Assembly (NCBI GenBank): GCA_031835245.1
Contig: JAVKOQ010000076.1
Coordinates: 91,001 to 155,000, forward strand
DNA from: Balamuthia mandrillaris
Taxonomy: Eukaryota > Discosea > Longamoebia > Balamuthiidae
DNA length: 64,000 nt
Direction: 5' to 3'
A model generated the notes under the pieces. It was given only the letters and a program-made list of their open reading frames with translations. It made no database searches and had not been told where the DNA came from. Positions 43,505 to 55,905 of the stretch are shown piece after piece. Both the position numbers and the translations under genes were made by a program. Within the stretch, counting starts at the first letter, position 1, and each line of letters opens with the position of its first letter.

Positions 43505-45319
43505 CTAACTCCTTTCTTTTCTGAACGGTCTAAATTGAGCCTGTTGCATGGAGGTTAAGAAAGCGTTATCCCAAGAAAATAGAGAAACAAAGAGAGGAAG
43601 GAAAAAGTAACGAGCGAAACCTGTGGAACTTGTCGGCAACGAACAAGAGCTAGATCACCGAACGGCAAGATTTCTATCACAAACGGCGTGGACGGGTTTT
43701 TGGGGTTCGCAATGCAGAAGCGGATGGCTTGTAACTTGCTGCCTTCTAAGAAGGTATAACTTTCCGTTTGGAAGAACCCATTCGCCGGAAAGTTGCTATC
43801 AGAAATGCTATCATGATAGAATAATACAAAAGCATACCCTGAAAAGCAAAGTTGAGAGAGTGAGAGACTGGGAGAGGAAAGAGGTGACTAGAACCAACCA
43901 TAACCAAAGAAAATTGTCCTGATGCAAACAGTACGATATACTCCAGCTATGAGAACGGATTGAACCCCGAGCGAACCAGTATAACTGTGACCAAGCAGTG
44001 GAGCACAGGGTTTAGCGTAGAAGTAGGAGGACTTGCCACCACTGTAGGAGAGCCCTCCATTTGCTGTCAAAAAAAAGATCTTTTCCTTGCTGCGGGGTTG
44101 TGGGGTTGAGGCATAATACATCGTGGAAGAAGGTTTTGGTGGCCTGTGTTGTAAAAGTAAGGTTAGGGAGTAATCAACAAATTCTAAGAGAAAAGAATAG
44201 GAGAAGGAGAACAGGAGAAGGAAAACAGGAGGAGAAAGAGAAGGAGAACAGGAGAACAAGAATGCTCACTTTGTAATTTTAACTCCAGTCAATCCCCCAA
44301 CTGATATCGCTTGATAGGTAAAGCGGGAGCCATCGCTATTCGTCACTGTTCCGCCCTCACGAAAGTGAAAAAACTATAGGCGGCCGATGAATTACTATAA
44401 CGGCTATCGATTTTGCAGCATAGGTAAACGCCCTCGTGCTGAAGTATCCCTCCCAACTGTTGGGCCTCAGTAATGCTCTCCTGCTTTGGTTGTTGGTTCG
44501 TGGAGGCTGTTGGCAGTGGGATGGAATAAAAGTCTGCCTCTCGCTGAAGACTCGTCAAGCTGACGCCCGGTGGAACCTCCAACTCTCCTTTTTAACAAAT
44601 GTTGAGAGAAGAGAACGATGAGGAGAAGATAAGAGAACGGAACGGAGAGGCATCGAAGGGAGAAGCATCGAACAGAGCACAGGAGAAGCCAAAAAAGCGG
44701 GTGAGCCACAAACCAGTTCGCAGCATCTCAAGAATGGGAGCAAAGAGACCGCCATTTCGGTCGATGAAATAACCTGTGTCACGGCCGCGCCACAACCATG
44801 AGCGAAGAAGAATCAGAGAAGAGCATCAAGAAAAGAGAGAGCACGAAAGAACAAAAAATAAAACGAGAGGAGAAGAGACACGAAGCAAGAAGCAGAGAAG
44901 CAGGGAGCAGAGAGAGAAGAGAGAACAAGAAGATGAGAAACAAGAGAGAAGCAGAGAGAAGAAGACGAAAAGACCGGAAAAGGGGCAAAGGCTCACCATC
45001 TTGGTCTTGAAAGGAAGGAATTCTCCCGCTCAACAAAGCGGTGAAGAAGTTGGGTCCGTTGCGGGTCAAAGTACTCCCAGTGGTCACATACTTCACTCCC
45101 CCTTTTTTCGTTGTTGTTCAAAAAAAAAGTAAACAAACCCCATCCGTTGATCGAAAGCGAAGAAAAATTGTTTTTACCAATGTTGAGCTTTACAATGCCC
45201 TGGAACAACGTTTCAAAAGGAGCGGAGACGTCCAACAGGTTGCTCCAATGAGTAGCAGAGGAGGAGGAAGAGGAGGAGGAGCAGGAGGCCTCCTCTTGGC
45301 ATTCTTTTTCTTTCTCCAT
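43505..45319 (-). CDS. KCTD/T1-type BTB protein with unrecognised C-terminal domain
   Basis: Potential Cullin-3 adaptor. The ATG at 45319 starts MEKEKECQEEAS; the first exon ends FETLFQGIVKLNIG. The T1/BTB fold continues across introns with GVKYVTTGSTLTRNGPNFFT, LLSGRIPSFQDQDG, GYFIDRNGGLFAPILEMLRT and PPGVSLTSLQREADFYSIPL. The C-terminal part reads GGILQHEGVYLCCKIDSRYS, TNSDGSRFTYQAISVGGLTG, MYYASTPQPRSKEKIFFLTA, YFYAKPCAPLLGHSYTG, YAFVLFYHDSISDSNFPANG, SYTFLEGSKLQAIRFCIANP and ends QVPQ joined to AQFRPFRKERS. This region looks beta-rich and I cannot assign it. Junctions in the last third are chosen for frame and GT..AG only. It is divergent with the DUF1877-WGR-SAP gene. Confidence 0.68.
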
Positions 45320-45647
45320 CTCTTTGATTGTCCCTTTGTCTTGTCTAATAGGTTGATCATTAACATATTACATTTTTGCGTTTTCATCGACCCAAGTAGG
45401 TTGAAGACAACCATACATATTATCCTCGGATTCGTCATCCGCTAATACCTTAATTTGACAAACCCCAGAGCCCAAGGTAATAGTTGGGCGGGTTTCCTGG
45501 TTACCAAAATTTTAGAGGAAATTTTTCAGGCAACAAACGGAAAAAAGTTTTTGTCTTCGTCAAACTATATAAAATAAATTGCCTGCTAGCGGCAGTATCT
45601 GCATCTTCATCCTTCATTTCATTTTTATCTCTATCTTTATAACTATC
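45320..45647. promoter_or_regulatory. Bidirectional spacer with plus-strand TATA box
   Basis: TATATAAAAT at 45566-45575 lies about 73 bp upstream of the ATG at 45648, a good position for the DUF1877-WGR-SAP gene. The minus side serves the BTB gene. No coding sequence is supported here. Confidence 0.5.
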
Positions 45648-47246
45648 ATGGGTATCTGGTTGTTCTTGCAACGCGTTGATGATCAAGCCATCGAGAATCT
45701 AAACTGGGACGACTCTGGTCCGTAAACGTTTTTTTGCCGTCTCCTTGTACCGCAATTCGTTTCTGATTGAAATCTCTTCTCGCTCTCTTTCTCTCCCTCG
45801 CTCTCTTCTTTCATCTCTCGTTCTTCTTCTCTCGTTTAGAAGCGGCACAAGCGTTCCTGGACGGGTGCGCACAGGAGGACAAGCATGACATGGACAAGTC
45901 CTTCGAGCCGGTGCACTACCTCCTCGCTGGCTACAGCCTGCTCGAGGCGGAGGAGAAGTACAATCCCAGCAAGCTGCCCTCTCAGGTGATCCGCCTGGAA
46001 AACCGGAAAGGCCGGTCCAACAAGTTTTGGGAGCTCCATTGCGAAGGCATGTGGACCACCGTTCGCTTTGGCACCGTACGTATACCATAGACAAACGAAC
46101 CAACCACAAACAAACAAACAAACAAACAAACAAAAAAGAAAGAAACAGAAGGAACCAAAGCAGAAGAATGGGGTAGAACCACATGACTGGTGCATTCATG
46201 AACAAGAGAGAGAGAACTAAGAAACAAGGCGCTCATCTCTTCTATTTGTTCCTTCCTTTTCAAACAGATCGGAAACTTTAGCGAGAGGCATCTGAACATT
46301 TTGCCACTGAATCGGCTGCCAATGCATCAAATGTTTTCACAGTTGGGCGAGCTGGCCACCAAGTATGGCATTCAGGCTGGCAAGCTTCACAACAACAAGA
46401 AGGAATTGTTGGAGTTCATTTTTAAGACTGTACATTCCAAACGTAACTTTCTTTGCTTTCCCTTTTCTTTGCTAACTTCATTCTTAACCGTCTATTGCCT
46501 CTCCCCTCAAAGTTGTTGGTGGCTATCAAGTGGTCTTCAAGAATCCTCTTCCGCCACTTTCTGCTTTATCACCATCACCGTCTTCTTCTTCTTCTTCTTC
46601 TTCTTCTTCTTCTTCTTCTTCTTCTTCTTCTTCTTCTTCAAGTTCCAACAAACGAAAGCGGGCAACACTGGAGGATGAAGAAGAGAAAGAAGAGGAAGAA
46701 GCTCAAGAAGAACCAACCACTCGTCGACGACCCTCTCGCCGTGCAGCAGCAGCAAAAGCCAATCAAAGACTTGCTGCCAAAACGAAAACTATGAAGCAAA
46801 CTGATGACGTAGAAAACGAAGAGGAAACAGAAGGAAAAGAACAAGAAGAACCGCCTCTTAAAAAGACGAAAACGACCAGCAAAGATAAGGCGAAAGAGGA
46901 GGATTCTGCATCCCCTTCTTCTACTGTAGAAGCCACATCAACAACTCGTTCTCCGATGCCTCATCCGAGCGTAATGAAGCTGAATGACTTGAGACAAGAG
47001 CTGGAGGCCAGAAACCTTCCTGCTGACGGAAAGAGAGAGATTTTGGTAACGCGTCTCTGTTTAGCTCTTTTGGGCATTGAAGTTCCTGGTACACTAAACT
47101 CTCTCTCTCTCTCATTTCTACGCTCTTCTTGCTCTTGCTAACGAATTATTAACGTTTTCAGGAGAGGAACCAAAGGGAGTGCCTCCATTCAATGTACCAT
47201 AATTGTATTTACTTTTTCGTTTATATTGCCAACTGACACACGCACA

Positions 47247-47285
<39 letters not shown>

Positions 47286-47744
47286 GTCTCTAAAGCCGGT
47301 GGATTACCTGGTAATGCGTGGAACAAGTCTGGAGTCTAATGGTTGGCTCTCTAGTTTTCTCACCCTCAGTTTTCTTTTGTGTTTCTTCTAATGCGCGTGT
47401 CTGCGTATTCTTGGTTGAAAACAGCTTTTCCTTACCATGAAGGCCGCCACCTTTCTGCTGAAGAAACCAAAGTAATATCTCTTCTCTGCTTCTTTCTTTT
47501 TTTTAAAAAAAAAATAACACTTTGCCAACAGAGCCTCTTTGAAGCCGTTCAACAGACGAGCGAAGAACAGCTGAGAAAGAACTACAATCCAAAGCGAATG
47601 ACGGAGTTTGGCGTGGGTCCATCCCACTTTTACGATGACATAGAAGGCACCTGGGACTATCTGCTCCTCCACTTCAACTCGTTAAAGACATTCCTCGCAG
47701 CTACTGTCGCTCAACAAAAGGGTCTTCTCTTTTATCTCTCTTAA
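45648..47744 (+). CDS. DUF1877 (YfbM-like) protein with WGR and SAP domains inserted
   Basis: Eight exons (45648-45717, 45840-46075, 46268-46442, 46513-47088, 47162-47193, 47296-47341, 47424-47471, 47532-47744) read in one frame, about 465 residues. The N-terminus MGIWLFLQRVDDQAIENL with HDMDKSFEPVHYLLAGY is the first half of DUF1877. Then comes a WGR domain (RSNKFWELHCEGMWTTVRFG, with the signature degenerate as RFGT), a helical segment, a Ser run (TTC microsatellite), Lys/Arg nuclear signals, and a SAP domain (VMKLNDLRQELEARNLPADG). The second half of DUF1877 returns with PVDYLVMRGTSLES, GRHLSAEETKSLFEAVQ, QLRKNYNPKRMTEF and ends LLFYLS. WGR and SAP are DNA-break and DNA-binding modules of PARPs, but no ADP-ribosyltransferase domain is visible. 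A nuclear DNA-associated role is inferred. If the intron at 47194-47295 were retained, translation would end at 47202 and lose the second half. Confidence 0.8.
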
Positions 47745-47781
47745 GAGAAAGGCTAAAAGAACATGAAAGGGGTCTGTCTTG

Positions 47782-47824
<43 letters not shown>

Positions 47825-47857
47825 GGAAGTAAAGCGAAGAAAAAACAAAAAGATTTC

Positions 47858-50800
47858 TTACATGGCAGAAACATAGTTACCAGGAAAGAAGCCAACGCGA
47901 CCGTCACAGGTGCCATACCACCATCCGCTGCCGTCATCATCCTTGGCCAAGACGTTGATCACGTCTCCACAGTGTAGGTCAATCTGGTCGGAGCCCTCAT
48001 CCGCCACAAAGTCGTATAACACTTTGACCCATTCGCCCGTTCCTGCCGTTGCCTCCAACTTTTCTTCTTCCTCTTCGGTAGCGTAATAGGATTCTTCGTC
48101 ATCCTCGTCCTCTTCGTCTTCTTCGTCTTCATTTTCATCTTCGTTTTCGTCTGCTTCTTTTTGGCTTTGTTCGGTTTCTTCTTTGGTTCGTCTAAGAATA
48201 ACGGGGCTGGAAGATGCACGATCTCGTGCTACCAACGTGGTTGCTGCGTTCTCTTCAGAAGATGATATTATTTGGGGATTGCTGTTAGGCACAGCAACAG
48301 GAGCAGCCCCAAAGAGACTCGCACGATTCTGTCGAGAGGGTAGTACCGGTGGTCGTTTTCCTCCAACTTGCTGTGTGGCAGGAGGGGTAACGTTCACCGG
48401 AGGAGGAGAGGAGGGCAACCTTTCCCCAGTTCCTCCTCCAATTCCAACCCCACCATAAAAGGACGAAACTCGGTTGTGACTGTTGGGCAATCCGCCGTCT
48501 TGTTGTTGTAATTCCTGCCTGGCACGCAGTTGTTGAGTTCGAAGGAATACGCTCACTTGTGAGAGTTCCTCGGCTTCTTGTTGTTTGGAGAGAGGAGATG
48601 GAGAAGAAGATGGTGATGATGAAGTTGAAGACAGTGGAGAAGAAGAGGGGGAAGAAGCATTAGTAGGATGGAGCCTGGAGACATTGGAGGATGGAGGAGC
48701 AGAGTGAATTCTGTCGGGAGCCACGGGGGGACGAGGCCGTGGGAAGTTGGTGTGCGAGGGGGAGGACGGAGAAGATTGTTGGTGAGAAGGAGGGACCCTA
48801 TTATTGTTGCCACCCCCAAATGCAGGAGGAGAAGGACGAGAACGAATGGTGGAAGCAGATGCTGGAGCCAAAGGAGAAGGAGAAGATACTTGAGAGGGAA
48901 ACATAAACGAGGCAGAGCGAATGGCGGCTTTGCCAGCAGTCGCTTCTGGCGGCAACGAAGCGATAAAAGCAGAATTGTTGGCCAGACTTTGTTGTGCTGG
49001 TGATGACGCCGATAATAGCCCTCGTTGATGTTGTGGTTCTGGTACAGAAGATGAAGAAGGTAAGTTGGGCGAAGACCGAGTAACGCCTCGCCCAGCGGAT
49101 CCTGTGTTCATTGGAGGACGGGCGATTGGTCCTCTTGCTGGAACCACCGGAGGAGCATTAGCGAGAGGGGTTGGCAAAGCAGCTTGACTCGCACTGATGC
49201 TTCTTTGGCGGAGTGGGCTTCCGGGAGTCTCTAATGAAGAAGAGGATTGTTGCTGCCGAATCTGTTTGTGTTGAAGTTCTTCGGTGAGAGAGCTCATGAC
49301 GGCCTTGGGCACGATTCGTTGCTGCATTTCTTGCTGTTGCTTCTTGATGATCTTCATGCTCTCCTTCTCTCTCTCCTTTCTGGCCTTGTTTCTCTCCTTC
49401 TCTAGCTGTTTTTCTGATTTGCTTGCTGACTTTGCCACAAACATGAGATGACTCAAATTGGAACTGTCGTAACCTCCGCTACCACTAGCTTCCTTGGCTT
49501 TTTCCATCTTGTTCTTTTTTTCGCCGATGGCAGCGACGTTTATGCTCAGCCTCTTCTTGAACTTTTTGGCTTTAGCTTTGGTCTTACTGATATTGCTGTT
49601 GTTTTTGTTGCCGACCCCATCCGTCAAGCCTCCAAAAGAAGAGAAAGAAGCAGATAGCGAGGGTGGTTGTGAGGATAACGTTGGATCCATCGTACCGTCG
49701 CCGTCATTGAAGGAAGAGGATCGTGAGTTTCCTCCTTTTTCTTTTCCAGTTCCACTTCCAACAATCGTGTGCCGACGTTGCTCTTTGAAGGACGTATTTG
49801 AAGAACCAGAAGCGGAAGAAGCACCCGAAGAAGCTTTGGAAGCTTTGGAGGCAGCATGTGCATCCGCTACTGCCTTGTTTGACGGAAAGCCTTTCAGTGT
49901 GCCGGGGTGGTTGTGAGTCAATCCTAAGTTGGCTATGCTCTCGTTGATGACCTCCACCCACTTCGTCTTGTCCGCCTCCTTTCTGGCTGTGATGACCGCT
50001 CGAAGCTGCTCTATGGTGTGCATGACAAGAAAGGCGTTCTTGACTTTGCTTCCTCCCTCCAACGCTCCATCTTTTACGTTCCAAAGAACACAGCAGGCCA
50101 ATGGAATGGCGAAGAGATAGCTATATTTTTGTGAGCTGTGTCCAGTTTTGTTTTTGCTGGCGCGACCATGGACGGCGCGAGTGAAGATGATAACATCATT
50201 GAAGAGGAAGAGGTGTTGTTTGCTCGCTTGTCGTTGTTGCGAGAGACACGAAATGTGGCCTCCATCAGGAACGTTCTAGGCTCTTCCGACAACTTCAAAG
50301 GAGCAAAACTTGCCGAAGAGTCCCAAACAAAAGACTCTTCTATCTCAGCAATCTTTCTGGAGTTATCATTCTGCCTCTTCTTTTCGTTGGCATTGGTGAC
50401 TATGCGGTTGATCTCCTCTCTTGCTTGATGAAGAGCTTGAGCATCCATATGATCAGGATGGGTGTAGTTGATGACCTCTCGGATGAGGAGAGGATATTTG
50501 GTGATCCGTTGAAAGGGTTTGATGAGAAAACTAGCAATGTCCAACTGTCGACAGTCCTCGTGCTTTTGCACCTGCTCGCAAAAAACTGCAAACGGAGTCT
50601 TTTCCTTGTTGGTGTTACCTTTGCGGCCTCCTGCAATGCCGCCTATAATGACCCCTCCTATGAGAGCTGCTCCTCTCTCTCGCTCTCCGCTGCCGCTGCC
50701 TGCACCACCCCCGCTTCCTCCGCCGCCTCCACCTCCTCCGCTGCCCCCTTTAAAGAATGAATCCATGCCAAGCGCTTCGTTCAAGGTTTCGGTGGATTGT

Positions 50801-51929
50801 TGTTGATGAATGCACACTTTTTCGTACTTGGCGAGGTCGGAGAGGTGTTCCAGAAACACTTTGCCAAAGCATTGGTCTTGGGTTTGGTAGCAGCGTTGAA
50901 AGTCCTGATAGAGATTGGTGCTGACCTCCAGAATCTCTTCGATGTTACCAAAGATCTTGTCAATTTGTTCTTGGGTCAAGAGAGGGGGTGGTCGAACAGG
51001 AGAGGGCGGTCTCTCTGGTGCTGGAGGAGGCGGTACCATCCACACGGACGAGGTCGGAGAGGAGAAGGAATTGGGATTGAGACCATTGGAAACTAGTAGG
51101 TTGGCATTGGCTGCACTGCTTGCAGATTTTTTTTCTGAAAGAGAGAAACCAAGTTAGAGAAAGCAAAAGCCACAAGACGAGAGAACGAAGAAAAGAAAGA
51201 AGAGAAAAGGAAGAGTAAAGAACCAAGCATACCTGCAGATGCAGCAGCATCCTTGGCAATATCGGCAAGATAAGTCGCCAATGACTCCTTCACTGGATTC
51301 AAGAATAAACGAACTAACACCGTCAAATCCCGAATGAGGTCCTGCTCTGTGTTGACCAGCTCATTAATGGCCCTTCCTCTTAGGTAAGCCTGCTTTTCCT
51401 CCTTGGTCATTCCTTCCATATCTAAGACAGCCGCTCTGCTTTGCAGAGCATCGTAAATGCCCTGGTTCCTTCCTGTGCAAACCTTCTTGGCGACCTCCAA
51501 TGGAGACTCACACTTGCCATAGGCTTGTCTAGGATCTGCTCCATGCTCCAAGAGTTTCATAGCTAAACCTCTTCTCTGGCATAGAACGGCATAATGTAAG
51601 GGAGTTTCTCCCAAGACATTGGCGCACTGCACAGCAGCTCCTTTCTCGATGAGGAGTTGGAGGAGGGCCTCGTCTCCATTGATGACAGCGTTATGAAGGG
51701 CAGTTTCTCCTTGTTTGTTAGTTACATTGATGTCGCAGTTGGAGGAAAGCAAGAGGTTGAGTCCACGGGTAATATCCTCCCTACGTTGGTGAGATGTCAT
51801 TGGATGGCGAGAGAGGTAATGGATAGGCTTGGTTCCATCTGCGTTTTCCATCATTGTGTCTGCGCCGTGGTTTACTGATTATATAACAGGACATGTTCGG
51901 TTGAGAAAGAGAACGCAACACTTCAAGGG

Positions 51930-51968
<39 letters not shown>

Positions 51969-54812
51969 AAATGAAGCAGAGCGGCAAAGGTTCGTACCCA
52001 ACAATTCCACAATTCGAGAATTGGCACTTGCTTTGCAAACGCAATGCAAAGGTGTCCAGCCATTAAAGTCCACGGAATTAGGATCCGCTTTTAGGACGGT
52101 AATAAGGTACTCGATGAGATCTACTTTAGGGTCATGCAACTCTCCGCAAAGGATATGAAGAGGAGTTTGGCCCGATTCTTTATCCTTCTCGTTGATATCT
52201 CTTCCATCCAACTTCTTTTTCAGCTCTGAAAGCGGTTCTGCCATCACCAACGTATGAATGGGTACCTTGGGGGCTGCAGCCATCGCCTTGTTACTCGTTG
52301 TCGAAGTTGTTGTAGATGTTGTTGACTCTGAGTCTGGTGTGTTGCTGTTTGGCACAGAAAAAGAAGTTGGTGCGAAGGAGCCATTGGTAGCAGAAGAAGA
52401 AGGAGAAGCAGAAGGAAGGCTGGCGTTGAGAGCAGTAGAGAGAGTAGCGTGAGCGGACTCTGCATAGGATGACGAGTTCGGAGAAGGATTGCTCCTCCTC
52501 TTCGTAGAAAAGATTCGATTCATGGAAGGACACTTGCGCAGGGCATCTCCTTCCGTCGTGACCAGCGAGGTCGGGTTCTTTCCTTCCAACAGCTTCAATA
52601 TGACGGGTGCTTTGGGGCTCTTCAGTTTCTTGGCCAAGTCCAGAGGGGTCTCCCCGTTCTTGTCCGCACAACTTGTGGCCATGGCAGGAGCAGAAGTGAG
52701 CAACGCCTTGAGCATTTTCTTCTTCTCACCGAGAACGGCCAAGTGTGCGGCACTCTGGCCGGTATTGGGGTTGACGGCCCTTGGGTCAGCACCTTTGCTG
52801 AGAAGCAGGGAGACAACCTTGGCATTGCCATGGCTCACGGCGTTCATCAAGGGAGTGTCCCCTTCCCCATCAGGCGAGTTTAGCTGAGCTCCGTAGATGA
52901 GCAGCACGTCCAAAGCGCGCTCATAGTACTCCATCTCTGCCTCTGCCACCGAGTGACGAACAAAGAGATGCAGGGGTCTCTCGCCTTTGTGATTGGGGAG
53001 GGTAACGTCCGCACCATTTTGCAGGAGGAGCGCTATCAGCCCTGCATCAGCGCTTTTTCTGCAAACCCTGTGCAACGGGGTAGAGCCATCCTTGTCCATG
53101 GCGTTCTTGTCGGTCTCCAGACTGGCAATGAAGTACTCCAAGACTTCAGCTCGGAGCAAGGGCTCCGAACAGAGCACGTGTAGAGGGGTTTCGCCTTTGT
53201 CGTTGCACCGGTTGACTATCTCATCGATGTCACCCTCTCGAATGGCCATGGCGTCGAGTGTCTCATAGATGACCATAAGGTCGTCCTCTTCTTCCAACAG
53301 TTTGAACACGGAGTTGTTCTTGGTTGGGAGCTCTTTCCCTTCCCCTGTTGTCTCTGCTTCGCTCCCTTCTTCTTGCCCAGCGGTGTGGAGCTGGTCGCCA
53401 GCACTACTATCGCTTCCTTCAAGTTGTGGGGGTGCCCCACAGTCGCTTTGGGCAGCGCTGCTAGAGGGTATGCGTCGGGGAGAGGCAAGCCCTCCTTTCG
53501 CCAGGCCTTCCTTGCCCCCCATCCCTAAAATACACTGGGAGTCAGCCTCTCCCAACCGCTTCAACTTCCTGGCTGCCTTTTCCTTCTTCACGGCGCTTTC
53601 TTCTTCATCCTCCTCCCCCTCTATGGCTGCAACGGGAGGCTCGCCCCCTCCTCCCTCCACTTCTTGCTCCGTCTCTTCGACCAACGCTCCTGCTTCGCTT
53701 TCCAACGACAGCCGTTGAGCTTCCTCTCCTTCCGGCAACGTCCGTTGTGGCACATTCTCCTGGCTGTGTTCGGGGTCAGGTGCTGGTTCTCTTCCTGCGT
53801 CGGCGCCTATTAGAAGAGGTGAAGAAATCTCCGAGGGTGCTTGCTTGCCCTTCTCCTCTTCCTCTGGCTGTCGTTGAGGTTGTTGGGCTGGTGCTTGTGT
53901 TGGAGGAGCGGGAGGAAGAGGAGGAGGGAGCTGAGAAGGTTTGTTGTGGTAGGGCGAGGTCTCCAGCCGGTTGGCTGGAAGAGGCAGCGGTGGCGGAACC
54001 GAGACCGTTCGCAAGGAATTGGAACGAGCAGGGAGAGTGTCGTAGGACCAAGAGGATGAGGTTGTGCCTCCTCCTGGTGCGGTGAGAGTGGTCGTCACGG
54101 AGCTTCCCGGAAGGCTTCCTCTTCGTTGTGGCAACTTATCTGTGGTTTGATGAGGGGAGGAAGCGGAAGTAACAGAAGCGGGTAAGGGAGAAGGGGTGGT
54201 GATTATGACTGGAGAGGCGGAGATGGCACTTGTTTGTGCACCCGCCTCGAAGGTCTCATAGGAGGGGTCCTCTTCCTCTGCCCCGCTGGAGTAGTTTTCG
54301 CTCCAGGCATGATCCTCTGCTTCCAAGCTTCTGTCGCCGGACTCTCCTCCGCTCTCTCCTCCCCCTCTCGATGAGGAAGACGTGGAGGAGGGCGGAGTGG
54401 TTGGAAGTGGGGGAGGAGGAGGCACCGCTGGAGGACCCAAGTATGACAGGGGAATGCTCCCTTTTCTCCCGCCCATAGGTGACACCGGCAGAGCGCCTCT
54501 CCTCTGGCCATCCATGAGATCGTCCTGCTGAGGGGAGGGACCTCCCGCTGCGCCTCCCTGGCGTTGGTCCTTGAGGTTCTGGCTCATGCGGGTCATGAGC
54601 TTGAGGTCAGCATTGGCCGCCGCCTCCAACATCTGTTGCTGCTTCTCGTGACCGCCCACGTGTTTGAACCCAGAGGGCCCGCCGATTTCAATGCTGGCCT
54701 GCTTCTTGTTTCCCTTCTTCTTGCTGGCGCTCGAGTCTCCCTCTGCTCCTCCACCGGCGGCAGCCTGTTTGTTGCCGCCGACCCGAGCTTTCAATGCTTT
54801 CATCTTCTTCAT
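47858..54812 (-). CDS. Ankyrin - DH - PH - SH3 Rho guanine nucleotide exchange factor
   Basis: A very large protein of about 2,000 residues that would activate a Rho-family GTPase. The ATG at 54812 begins MKKMKALKARVGGNKQ. A long Pro/Ser/Glu-rich region precedes two ankyrin blocks: CNDKGETPLHVLCSE, DGSTPLHRVCRKS and DGEGDTPLMNAVSHGNAKVV; then ESGQTPLHILCGELHDP, NGWTPLHCVCKAS, KQGETALHNAVINGDEALL and LGETPLHYAVLCQRRGLA. The DH domain starts NELVNTEQDLIRDLTVLVRL, continues EEILEVSTNLYQDFQRCYQT and LDIASFLIKPFQRITKYPLL, and holds a Gly-rich insert. The PH domain ends LVMHTIEQLRAVITARKEAD. After another Ser/Pro linker the C-terminal SH3 reads VKVLYDFVADEGSDQIDL, SGWWYGTCDGRVGFFPGNYV. About five exons are apparent. 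Confidence 0.88.
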
Positions 54813-55562
54813 TTTTTTTCCAGCCTGTCTTCTTGTGGAAGCCCCCGCTTTGCGAAAGAAGGGGCTTTTTACCAACTATAAACACCACAAGCAGACGGTC
54901 TCGTCTTTTGAAACTTTGCACAATGAATATGAGAGGCAAGAGGGTCCCTGAAGAGAAACTAGAAAATCGAAAGATGAGTATCGTTGGTAAAACAAAAAAA
55001 AAACAAAGTATCACGAACTAAGAATAAACGTTTGAAGAAACGAAAACAACAAAACTGAAAAACAAGTGTTTTCCCTTACAGGTTTTTAGGCTTACTTCCC
55101 CTTCCCAACCAAAAAAATAAGCCTGAAAAAAGGGATGAGCAAAACTCTGCCCCCTTCCTCCACCTTCTTCCTCCCTTATTTTTTTGAAAACAGAAAAACA
55201 GGTATCTTCCTGCTTCCTCCTTCGTCTTCAAACAACAGGGAGAAAAGGACAAATCTTGGTGCTCCAAAGGACACGCACGGATCATATTTGGTTAAATTTT
55301 TGATCAACTGTTTTGATGAAGACATGATCTTGCATTTTTTATCCCCTTTCGTTTAACTTTTTTATTTTTATTCGTATTCACTTGATCAAGGGGTTTTCAT
55401 GTTTAAGAAAAGCGATAAAGGGAAACAATTGTCCTGACCATTCGTAAATCAAAGATTTCATTGGATCAAGACCGACCTTTGAGCTCAGATGGTGCAACAA
55501 TTGTGCAATAAGGATGACGTGGCAGTTCATTCATTAACAAAGAAAGAAAAAGAATCGAAAAG
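54813..55562. other. 750-bp divergent spacer
   Basis: This separates the RhoGEF (minus) and methyltransferase (plus) starts. No coding sequence is supported, although a 5' non-coding exon of the RhoGEF is possible near 54830-54880. An imperfect inverted repeat TTTTAGGCTTA / TAAGCCTGAAAAA lies at 55084-55130. The rest is AT-rich without a clear TATA box. Confidence 0.45.
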
Positions 55563-55866
55563 ATGAGCGGCTCCTCCGATTTCCTGGCCTTGCTGGCGAG
55601 GCTCGCCTGGAAGAGAGAGGGCAGGAGCCACAAAGCACGCTTCGAGGATGACTACGTCTACAAGTTTCAGCCATCCACTCTGGAAGCCATGAAGGGGACG
55701 CCTCCAAAGGTGGTTTTTTTTTTGTGGCATACTTTCTGTTTAACACTGACAATGGAGGTGCAGTTGATAATTCATCAGTCGCCTGCTTCGCTCGGAACAA
55801 CTGTTTGGGACTCGGTTCGTGTTTGATTGTTTTTCAGCGTTTGTTTTTGTGTCTTGTTAATCGCTT

Positions 55867-55905
<39 letters not shown>

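Noticed and set aside
47203-47744. A separate small gene downstream of the WGR-SAP gene
   Set aside because: It would be only half of a DUF1877 fold, and a phase-0 GT..AG intron (47194-47295) joins it in frame to the preceding exon.
55084-55130. Intrinsic-terminator-like hairpin with T/A flanks
   Set aside because: A weak imperfect stem in a eukaryotic spacer with no reason to act as a terminator.
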